Below, piece after piece: positions 55,532 through 64,000 of a stretch of DNA of 64,000 nucleotides. Numbering within the stretch: position 1 is the stretch's first letter; every line of letters starts with the position of its first letter. Source of the DNA: Cristatella mucedo (Eukaryota > Bryozoa > Phylactolaemata > Cristatellidae); NCBI GenBank assembly GCA_009760855.2, contig WPIO01000172.1, positions 503,001 through 567,000 on the forward strand, written 5' to 3'. Both the position numbers and the translations under genes were made by a program. Below the pieces are notes generated by a model. That model had not been told where the DNA came from. It saw nothing but the letters and a program-made list of their open reading frames with translations, and made no database searches.

Positions 55532-55749
55532 AGATGAAATGCCCACACGGATATAAAACTAGTATTAGGGTTGACGTTTGAGATAGAATTAAAATCTGCT
55601 CAACCTTGACTGGTTTTTAACATTTTTAAGATTAATTATATTTCAACCTAGCGTATGTTACTGCTTGGGCAATACGTTTGGCTGAAAACAGACGTCTGAC
55701 GCAAAGATTGACGATTATTTTACTTTATAAATCCGACTGTAATAACTGA

Positions 55750-56096
55750 TGCTTAGGCATATTTCGATTTAATGTAAGAGAGGCTGAGGCACAGTTTTTG
55801 CTTCCAGCTGGTGGAATAATGACAGAGGATTATTGTCGGTTACGACTTGATTTAATTAATGAGGTTTCATTGAATATTACGTCCACTGACAAGATGTTTG
55901 GGCAGTTGAACTGTGATAATAGAATTATCATGGCGTATCCTTTTGCTCCATACCGAGACCAACGTTGTAATATTCGTCAATTAAATTACACAAATTGGTA
56001 TCCGGAAGGCCCAATTATCATTTGGATTGTGGCTCAAAGCACCGCCAGACAAAGGGATGCTGTATCAATGAGCCTTGCAGTCACACCAAAACGTTA
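55750..56096 (+). CDS. Unknown coding-like ORF without its own ATG
   Basis: The frame is open from 55750 to the TAG at 56094 (about 114 residues). It includes FRFNVREAEAQFLLPAGGIM, then DKMFGQLNCDNRIIMAYPFA, then TNWYPEGPIIIWIVAQSTAR and an end at AVTPKR. Composition is convincingly protein-like, with aromatic and proline-rich motifs. It may be the last exon of something (TTTTTGCTTCCAG at 55795-55807 is a possible acceptor) or a gene of the AT-rich element. No family recognised. Confidence 0.35.
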
Positions 56097-56269
56097 GTAG
56101 AGTATCGAATGTCGTTCGCATGAGCGTATGCAGCAAACATAGCAGAGCTACAAACGGCTGGGTTAGTGTCATCTCAAGTATAGGTGCATGTTTCCAAGTC
56201 GCAGTTGCATCCCGACAAAATTGGCTTCAGCATCCAGTATCTCCGTCAGAACCTTGTAGCAAAGAAACT

Positions 56270-56552
56270 GAGAAGCATAACTAAATAGAAAGTCAGTTGA
56301 GGTAGGGAGTTAAAGGAAAGAGGTTGCTGAGGTCTGCTGGAAAGTATTTGTCATATTCGGCAGCATTTGAGTCGTTTTTGGTGTGTTAGGATAGTGAAAG
56401 TGAGTACCACAGCCTAGAACCTGCACAATGCTAGAGCTTTTGTCTCCAACTGTTTTTAAGATGAAGAATGAACAGTCTAATTTGCCATCCATACATGGGG
56501 GGGGGGCGTCGAGAGCACGAGGAAGCTAAAACTGGTGCATCCGTACAGCTTA
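56270..56552 (-). mobile_element. LINE-A C-terminal fragment
   Basis: Antisense LINE-A from the DNKLA-like block (MDGKLDCSFFILKTVGDKSS) into the early 3' UTR. It includes a G9 run at 56496-56504. Confidence 0.65.
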
Positions 56553-56554
56553 TA

Positions 56555-58825
56555 ATGATAATAATGAAACTATTAACGCACTTAATCAAGCGCCCTCAGA
56601 GAAATCAATCGCTTTCTAGGCCCTAGGGTTTTCTGAAACGGGTAATGCGATTCAATTTCCAGTAATATCCTGCTTGATAAACAACGCGAATAACACGGTT
56701 ATGGATGACATGCACAGGGTCAGCATGCAGGTGTGGTTAGTGGTTGCATGCAAATTGTCAGACCCCTTAAGCACACGATGGACCCACTTAATGCTGTCCT
56801 ACATAGGTGTGTTTTTAAATACTTTTAGATGTGGTTAAGTCAGGGGATGTTGTGACGCAAGTCGGGAGTGAGTTCAAGACTTTGGGACCATATGAGCTAA
56901 ATGCACGGTTTCCAAAGGATTTGAGGTTTGTACGAGGTATTGGTAGACTGCTGGATTCCAAAAAAATGGGTGGTACGATGCTTGGCCTGGTGGGTGAGTA
57001 GATCTGAGAGACAGGCTGGAGCCAAAGAATCAAGTTACCTAACTGTGAGTTACAATACCTTGAATGCGATCTGTCGCATGACTGGGAGTCAGTGCAGATC
57101 GGCCAGAAGTGAGACGTGAGAAGTGGTGTGATGCGGCAACTGCGACTCTCACGAGAGACAAGCCTAGCTTCGAAGTTTGCATGAACTATAATTTGCTGAT
57201 GCACATGCAGGTGGGCCAGGAAGCAGTGAGTTGCAGAAATCAAGACGTGATGTCATAAATGCATAGACCAACTTAGACATGGCATCCTAATCTAAGCAAA
57301 CCCTAATTTTAGCAATGCTATGTACCTGAAATTAGGCAGACCTAATTTATAATAAAATAATAAATACTAGCTGATTTAACAGCCACTTTTGTATGGCAAC
57401 AGAAGAGCCTTTACGACTTTCACCGCCGCTTGCAGTGACGATAAAGGATCGCTCACCACAGGATTCGAACCCACGACCTCGGGGCCGAGGTCGTAAAAAG
57501 CAACCGCCTTACCTAGTGAGCCTTTACGACTCACCTTGATTCTGGAGCTGATGCAATCCTCTAAAGAGAGCTCTATTGGGAGGATGACACCTAGATTTGG
57601 CGCTGATTCAACTTCTGATACGCAAGCAGAGTCAGTTTTGAGCGTCAGCCTTTCCAATTTCAGAATCACACCGGGTTTTTCCATAACTAGTATGTTACAT
57701 TTAGCATAATTCTTTTTAAGAAAACTGGCTACCATCCATGTGCGGATGTCATTAATGCATGCAGCAAGTGAGTTGAGAGAATTAGAGGTACTCAAAATCT
57801 GAAAGGGATCAAGGCAAAGGTACCACTGAGTGTCATCCCCATAGAAGTGAAAGCCTAGATTGTGCTTGGCAATCACATCAGCAAGAGGCAGAGTATAAAC
57901 CGTGAGAAGAATCGAACCTTGCACTGACACCTGAGGTACTCCATATTTTAGAGGTACCTCGGCTGATCACTGTTCATTCACGTCAATACTCAGGAGTCTT
58001 ACACCGAGATAGGATCTGAACCATTGCAGAGCAGTGCCAGTAATGCCCAGGCGAGATGACAGGAGCTCAAGAAGAATTTCGTGATCGATGGTATCAAAAG
58101 CTGCAGAGAGATCGAGCAAAAAAAGAAGAGACAATCTATCCATGTCTGTATTCCTAAGTAGGTCGTTGTATACCCTAAGTTATGCTGACTCTGTGGAGTG
58201 ATTAGCTCTAAAGCCAGACTGGAACTTACTAGCAAGGTGTGAGGTTTCGATATGAGTTCAGCTGGTCTGCCACGAACATTTCCAGTGTCTTTGATAGGAA
58301 TGGTAGAAGGGAGACTGGGCGGTAGTTGCTTAAGTTCTCTTGGTCTGGTGTAGCTTTCTTGAGAAGTGGCCTGACTACAGCTTTTTTGAAAGGTTCTGGG
58401 ACATGACCTGAGGCTAATGACATATTAATGATGTTAGTTATGCATTGCAGCAGCAGATTAATGCAACGTAGGAGGAAGACAGTAGGAATAGGGTTTAGAG
58501 GACTGGTTGTCATTTTTGATTGTGATACGAACTTAAAGACATAATTACTACTGACCTGCTGAAACGTAGACATTGAGGTTCAGCCACGAATCGGGAAACA
58601 TCATTCTAGTGGGGATGTTGTCATCGCAGGGTTGGATTCCCTGATCTTTTCTATATTCTGCATCGAGTCGAGAGAAGCGATCGGCTAGATCATCACAGGG
58701 ATCATCTGGTAGGAGGTTATCTGGGAGCGGGTAAGGAGATGATTAATCGTCGACATCAGCATTTTTTTATTTTGTATCTGTCATTAAATACGTTTTTATA
58801 GAAGCTAGACTTGGCCCTTGCTAGA
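56555..58825 (-). mobile_element. LINE-B RT copy with nested SINE-2
   Basis: Starts with an eroded tail and hairpin at 56560-56620. Minus-strand blocks are the C-terminus (GPKVLNSLPTCVTTSPDLTT), the ARNLGV region, FHFYGDDTQWYLCLDPFQ (YADD changed to YGDD), a damaged GVPQG, SSTFQQVSSNYVFKFVSQSK-like fingers and the linker up to KSSFYKNVF-like sequence at 58825. It is interrupted by SINE-2 at 57371-57534. YGDD could still be catalytic in principle, but the frame is broken. Confidence 0.8.
57371..57534 (-). mobile_element. SINE-2, antisense copy, nested in LINE-B
   Basis: Same element as 54768-54935, with the B box complement GGATTCGAACC at 57461-57471. It interrupts LINE-B between the thumb segment and the SSRI/DDHIS region. 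Confidence 0.8.
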
Positions 58826-58960
58826 TACGAGCTACGTACGATGAAGCCAAGCCGGGGCAGGCCTCGCGGCTCAGGATAACATTTCTGCTCTCTATCCGTT
58901 CGTCGAATGATAGCGATCCATGAACATCCTTTAACAAGAGGAGATATATCTTCTGATTAA
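58826..58960 (-). mobile_element. LINE-A-like C-terminal scrap
   Basis: The minus strand reads LLKDVHGSLSFDERIESRNV and EACPGLASSYVA, matching LLKELGWLPVEQRIQSKVL and ARHGLTPSYLA. It is divergent, perhaps a third subfamily. Confidence 0.5.
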
Positions 58961-59295
58961 ATTAACTTAACTGGCAATATTTGTCAAACTAAATGCACTA
59001 GGAAAACTGACAATGGTCAGGAAAACGGTGTTTTTATAATTTAAAAGTACATATCGTGATATAAGCTTGTTTATTACGTTACCTAAAGCTTCCCGTGCAA
59101 TCTGGGTTGAAGCACCTGCACATATTTACTTGTCCAAAATCACAAATGCAGTGGGTTAACGTTCGATATCTCTGTTCTGTTGATCTAACGAACAGTATAC
59201 CCACACATCTACGCCAACCATAGTTAAATCATTCAAATTTCATGCGCCCACTTGTAATGCAATATAAAGCAGTGTATCTACTTCTTAGACTTCAC

Positions 59296-59441
59296 AAAGC
59301 TAAGAACAGCGTGTCAGTGTTACCCTGGAAAGGTCCACTTAGCCCTTTCAAAGCTCAAGCAGCTTCCGAAAAGCTAAGAACAGTGTGTAGGTCTTACAAC
59401 GGAAAGGTCTACGTAGCTCTTTCGAAGCCCAAGCAGTTTGT
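59296..59441 (+). repeat. 73-bp unit duplicated in tandem
   Basis: AAAGCTAAGAACAG-GTGT starts both units, and each ends with a CCTTTC/CTTTCGAAGC-CAAGCAG stretch. The frame 59242-59550 runs through it but shows no known domain. Confidence 0.65.
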
Positions 59442-59599
59442 GGTATGCATTCAGCTGCTGCCATATTTGGTCTTGGGCTGCCCTTGCATGGTGGCCCACG
59501 TGACCTGTCTTCATCAGCAGAGCGAGCCTCGTGGCTTCGCCTGCAATTAGAAATCTTGCAACTCATTATTTATTGCACATAGTAGGAAAGTGCACTGTC

Positions 59600-60200
59600 C
59601 TTATCCTTAGGTCATGTCCCTGTACCTTTGAAAAAAGCCTGCATTTAGCCGACTAATTAGGAAACCAACACAAGATCTGTAAAACGTGAGCAGTGTCTAC
59701 ACAGTCTCTCTTCCACCATTCTTATGAACTACATTAGAAGAAGTTGCGACAGGCACGCCATGAACTTTCATTTCGAAGCCGTAAGCCTAGCAAATAAACC
59801 CAGGTCTGGTTTGTACAGCTGACCATCCCATGGAGACGGCATTTCTTCGATATTGTATCGACGTTCTGATAAAAGTATACTTAAGCAAACTGTCTCTGCC
59901 AATGTTACCTGTTGGTTCAGCAGCTTTTGATCCAGTTGATCACACAGATTCCTTGCTTACGACATGTAATGTCGCGTGGGAATCACCGGCCTTGCAATGC
60001 CACATTACAGTAAACTGACTCTTCAATGCCATAGTGCAGTCCGTATACCATTCATGTTGGAAGACTACATATCATCGATGTTACCGGACAAAAGGATAAA
60101 TCACCGAGCCCCGCATGTTGTACCTCGGAACTTGTTGTTGTCAGCTTCTTTTCACAGTTTTTACTCTTACAAATTTCCTCTTGCTAATGTCACTTTAAAT
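59600..60200 (+). mobile_element. Very old LINE-B RT remnant
   Basis: Recognisable traces: LEEVATG-like, METAFLRYCIDVLIKVYLSK (for STESALLRVYNDLL), GSAAFDPVDHT (for LSAAFDTIDHK), GITGLAM and QLLFTVFTLTNFLLANV. Heavily decayed. Confidence 0.5.
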
Positions 60201-61265
60201 TTTAAGAAGCTACCTATGCACCCTTATATCATTTCATTTAGTGGCTTCCAGTGATTATTATTGTGTTTAATATTTCTGTCACTGCTTCGCGCCACTAATT
60301 AATTTTGACGTGTGGACACTGTGCTTGTAGCCTGCAACCGTTGTATGCTCTCTCCAATACCAAGCCTAGCTTAAATTATCTTGGTATAAGCCCACCTTTG
60401 GTAAACGACTATCAAAGTCGATATCACCTCCTTTATTTGCCATGTATATGTTTACAATAATAAGTTTTAAATAGGTAGGCAAGCTACAATTTTCTATCGT
60501 TTGGCAACTAGACTATCGTTGCGGATAATGTAAATAAATTAGTGTGCAATTGATGATGCACGAAGCATCCAACGACAGTGGTTAGGGAGATCATTCAGTA
60601 GAACTGTGATTTGGATTAAACTAGCAAGTCATTCAACGGAAATAAGCATCTAAATGTTGATTCGGTTCAATTCTAGGATAATTGAGGCGGTTTCAAGTTC
60701 TTATCTATGCTATAATTAGATTGAGTATTGTATTGGGGATGCTAGTGAGATTAGTGGCGACCGGTAGCTGTCACGTTTCTGAAAGATTGCGTTTCTGCCA
60801 AGCCTGAGAGCTGTCGTGAATAGGTTCTTTTGTTACGGTATAATGGTCTTGTAAGGTCGACGTATTCTTAAAAATCAGTGTTTATATGTGAATTGAATTG
60901 TTTGTGGTCTTCATAGCACTGTCGTATTTGTATAGCTTGCTGTTGTCGGATCTCTCCAGCACGACCGAGTCAAGTCCCAGCCCCACCCTGGTTTCTTGCC
61001 TAAGTCTATCTCCAAAAATAGAGATCCAATCAACTAAAATTCTTTAGTATAGGATTTTTTGTGATTATACGTCATCCGGGTGTTTCGCATGCATTCTAAA
61101 ACTGCCTGTACAGTATTTTTTTGATGTCGATATTGATTATTGTTGTTCAACATGTTTTTTCATATACTGTCGAGGTATCGTGCACATGTAACAGGTATGC
61201 TGATAATGATCAAATCGAGGAAAATTGTATGGTATTTATGTTAATTGGTATTGCTCTCCAAGTCG
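60201..61265. other. No gene recognised
   Basis: AT-rich unique sequence without long frames or clear repeats. Confidence 0.3.
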
Positions 61266-61269
61266 TATA

Positions 61270-62115
61270 ATCATAATGATGCACTTGAAAACACCCCTTA
61301 GAACTAAATCACTTTTTACGCTCTTTACATTTTCTGCAAACGCAACACGGTCGAATGGTGATTGGTCCCACGCTCGATAAACAACATAAATTACATGGTT
61401 AGGGTCGCGATGCATACAGGTCATCATGCCAGTGAGGTTAGTGGCAGCATGCACAGTGTCAACACACATAAGCACCTAAAGGACGAATCACGGGGAACCA
61501 TTATATGATGTGATTGATAGGTTTAAATTCGTTTCTTTTCAAATGTGGTCCTATCAGGTGATGTTGTGAAGCGAGTTATGAGTGAGTTCCAAACTTTGAG
61601 AACATACAAACTGAAAGCACGGTCTCAAAAGGATTTGAGGCTTTTAGAGGTATAAGTAAACAGTTTGTGTCCAAATAGAGGGTGGTATGCAGATTGATCT
61701 AGAGGGGCAGTAGATTTTACAGGTAGACTGAAGCCAAATAATGAAGCGATTTAGAATTGACCGAGAAAGCTTTGAAGTCGATTAATAGCTTTACTGGTAG
61801 TTGTGCAGGCAGGCCAGAAGTGGCTGATGTGGTAACCGTGAAGCTCCTTTCAGGTAAGCTTGGCTGCAGAACTTTGCACTTGCTATTCGTGAGTGATTGC
61901 ACATGCCCATAGGGCCAGCAAGCATCGAGTTACAGAAGTCAAGACGGGATGTCAAAAAGGCATTGACCAACTTTGATTTAGCTTCCCTATCTAAACAAGC
62001 TCGAACTTTAGCAATTCTCTGTTGCTGAAAGTTAGCAGACATGACTGTTGAGCTGATGTGGTCGTCCAACGAAAGGTCAATTTAGATCATGACACCTATA
62101 TGTCGAGCATATTCT
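61270..62115 (-). mobile_element. LINE-B C-terminal half and 3' end, decayed
   Basis: Eroded hairpin at 61283-61325, 3' UTR, C-terminal protein and then [20 protein letters not shown] through [13 protein letters not shown] on the minus strand (62069-61900). It stops near ARNLGV at 62115. Confidence 0.75.
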
Positions 62116-62449
62116 GAGTGATTCTTGCCCTTACGGGAATATTTATAAGCTGTAAATCACCTCAAGTCTGTTACACACTTTTCCCGAACCTATGTATCTT
62201 GAAAACCCTACTACATGGCCAATTGAAGCCAAATCAACTAGAAATTTGTTATGGGTTCTCTGATCTACTTGCTGCTTTAAGACTTTACCTTAGTTAAGTT
62301 GTTGGACTCTTCTTATAAAATTAGCAGGTTATATCAGCTAAGTTGAGCTTGTATTATTATTATTAGCTTACAAGTGGCATTTGCAAAATGTAATTTCAAA
62401 CTAATAACTAGGCAATTAGTAAGACTTCTAGGTTTCCGAACATGCAACT

Positions 62450-62735
62450 GTAAATACTAATGTCTAATAATCACAATAATTATAAGAGCGATACATTTTA
62501 TGCATAATTATAAGATAACTCAATTTCTTCACAGGGACCTTACATTTGCTGTGAACAAAGGACGATGACATGGTCTTTGGATGCTCAATAAACTCAATAA
62601 ACTCAAGAAACTCAAAAATAACATGGTTAGTTTTATCATGTACAGGGTCAGCCTAAAAGTTTGTGTAGTGGCAGTATGCACAGTTCTAGCATGCAAAAGA
62701 ACATAAAGGAGAGATCGAAGGGACCCATGCTCAAG
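62450..62735 (-). mobile_element. LINE-B 3' UTR remnant
   Basis: The antisense 3' UTR is recognisable by TTACATTTGCTG, ACATGGTTAG, CAGGGTCAGC and GGCAGTATGCACAG. The hairpin is nearly gone. AATAAACTC is repeated three times at 62586-62612. Confidence 0.55.
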
Positions 62736-63722
62736 AGAAAGCTTGAGCTAAAACGAAGCGAAGACAATATCATATTCACAAATTTAATTGGATCTGCATT
62801 AGTCGAGACATGGCGTCTGCAATACTCAGGGCCGGTTGTTGGTGATAGAGTAACAAGTGTAACGGACGAATGCTGAAGGAGTTAGTAAAGGCCAGCTATA
62901 GATATATGCCAGTGCTAGAATGGAACAAATGATTCATTTTCTCGTTTCCTCGTTATACACATACTTACATGTCTAGATATAGATATTTCAATATGTATAT
63001 GTATATACATTGGTGTGTAAAAAAAATTAGACTTTACCGATTAAAATCGGTGGATTCACCAATAAAAATGCAGCACGCCAGGTCTATGATTACGTCAACC
63101 TTCGAAGTCTTCACTAAACGGTCACTGTCGGTTCACGATCACTTCACTAAACGGTCCTGGGCTTATTGAAAAATCACTTGAGATAAACGCCAAAACAAAT
63201 ACAAATCAAATAGTCGCGACGCTGTCTATAAAACGAATTACATCAATCATAACAACTGTTGCTAAGCGAACGCCCATAGTGACAAGTTTAGTTGTGGGCT
63301 AGCAATTACCTAATACTCCAAAGTTTTTTCACTGCCAATTTCTAACCTAAGTCCGAATAAAATGTGTACGATAACTCATTTTTCGATTTTTCTTTTACCA
63401 ACAGAATTATAGAGATCTCTTACTACCAAAGGAGACAGTATGATCTATCGCTTTGTACTAGCTCATGAAGTAATTTGAGTTATATGTTCTGGCTGAAGTA
63501 TAACATAAATTTAAAGATACTCATAAATCTCTTGTCTCTGAAGGCTCTAATTATGTTAGTCTTAATTGCATGTCTTGTTGGAGAAAATGTAGCACAAAAA
63601 ATGAACTAGACATTTAGATAATGTGGTTTAACTTCTTGGGACTGTTCAGCATTGAGCCATCTGCTGATTGCTCTCTTTTAAAAGAAAATCTGGTTTACTC
63701 AATTGCTTGCAATTGTATGTAG
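62736..63722. other. No gene recognised; intron-like
   Basis: AT-rich, with short frames only. The end (TTGCTTGCAATTGTATGTAG) is a usable acceptor for the following exon. Confidence 0.3.
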
Positions 63723-63971
63723 ATTTGCAGAAACGTATAGCAAGAAATACAAAAAGTCAGTTGCAAGAATGTGGATCAACAATTAACTCGAGAGGTCAAG
63801 AACCTCGTTGCCCGATTCCATACATTCTTCACAACTGCTCCAACTTTCTATTTAATCCCAAAGGAGGCAACTTAACGATCAACATCTCGAGCAAATTTCA
63901 AGATATTAGCAACAGCAGTTCTGTCCATCCATGTTGTCTCTATCTTTACCTAAAAGGATTCGGCATACATG
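63723..63971 (+). CDS. Host exon candidate at window edge, 249 bp, phase 1-1
   Basis: Acceptor TGTATGTAG and donor CATG|GTGAGT bracket an open phase-1 frame of 83 codons. It begins LQKRIARNTKSQLQECGS, close to SKRLARNTRSWLT at the start of the 29217 exon. It continues with RCPIPYILHNCSNFLFNPKG, GNLTINISSKFQDIS and HPCCLYLYLKGFGIHG. Potential N-glycosylation sites are NCS, NLT, NIS and NSS, and there are four cysteines including a CC pair. It looks extracellular. The shared start motif and phase suggest a repeated module or a paralogous gene. The family is not recognised. Confidence 0.5.
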
Positions 63972-64000
63972 GTGAGTAACGCTAAAAGCTTTTGATGTTG

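Noticed and set aside
55750-56096. Polinton capsid or penton gene
   Set aside because: Position next to an integrase relic is suggestive, but I cannot match any capsid motif, so it stays unnamed.
1-64000. CRISPR array, operon or bacterial gene cluster
   Set aside because: No direct-repeat/spacer pattern, no ribosome-binding-site-led adjacent genes. Spliced exons and LINE/SINE content indicate an animal genome.

Overview
The window looks like repeat-rich intergenic and intronic DNA from an animal, probably an invertebrate. The evidence is GT-AG introns, phase-1 extracellular-type exons, tRNA-derived SINEs, AC/CT/AT microsatellites and dozens of decayed non-LTR retrotransposon copies. There is no operon structure, rRNA, CRISPR array or bacterial gene. 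I cannot name the species. Coordinates of decayed repeats are approximate, usually within a few tens of bases.

Two LINE families of the CR1/L2 type (APE endonuclease plus reverse transcriptase) make up most of the sequence. LINE-A ends in a GGAGATACATT-type tail. LINE-B ends in a GCGCC...GGCGC hairpin followed by (ATT)n. They have inserted into each other in both directions: LINE-A in LINE-B at 10319-10766, and LINE-B in LINE-A at 51447-53300. A tRNA-derived SINE (SINE-1) carries a LINE-B-like 3' hairpin and tail, which suggests a LINE/SINE mobilisation pair. A second SINE (SINE-2) has a perfect B box. A GC-rich decayed reverse transcriptase of R2/NeSL-like character lies at 35470-37980 (minus). 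An AT-rich block (50401-51060 and 53861-56096) holds a DDE integrase relic of Maverick/Polinton-like type and a possible transglutaminase-like gene. LINE insertions split this block.

The best evidence for a host gene is a series of plus-strand exons that all use phase-1 boundaries. These are a signal-peptide exon (24193-24244), a 525-bp glycoprotein exon (29217-29741), a short exon (44501-44614) and a 249-bp exon (63723-63971, with its donor at the window edge). A second copy of the 525-bp exon's C-terminal domain (3676-3972) lies about 25.7 kb upstream in a direct duplication of about 4.4 kb. That duplication also carries introns and LINE fragments. The two exon copies stay open, with in-frame indels only, although by hand count they differ about as much as the adjoining intron. 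This suggests a fast-evolving secreted or surface protein with duplicated domains.

Layout: 1-3172 LINE-B endonuclease and LINE-A RT; 3173-8110 duplication copy A; 8230-11735 a long LINE-B; 11740-17345 unclassified repeats and fragments; 17345-19316 a GC-rich stretch; 19317-23325 SINEs, LINE-B and unclassified repeats; 24193-29741 host exon candidates; 29445-33835 duplication copy B; 34445-43600 LINE-B pieces and the R2-like element; 43605-50400 mostly unexplained sequence with one exon and microsatellites; 50401-56096 AT-rich relic block; 56270-62735 LINE-B and SINE-2 remnants; 63723-63971 last exon candidate.
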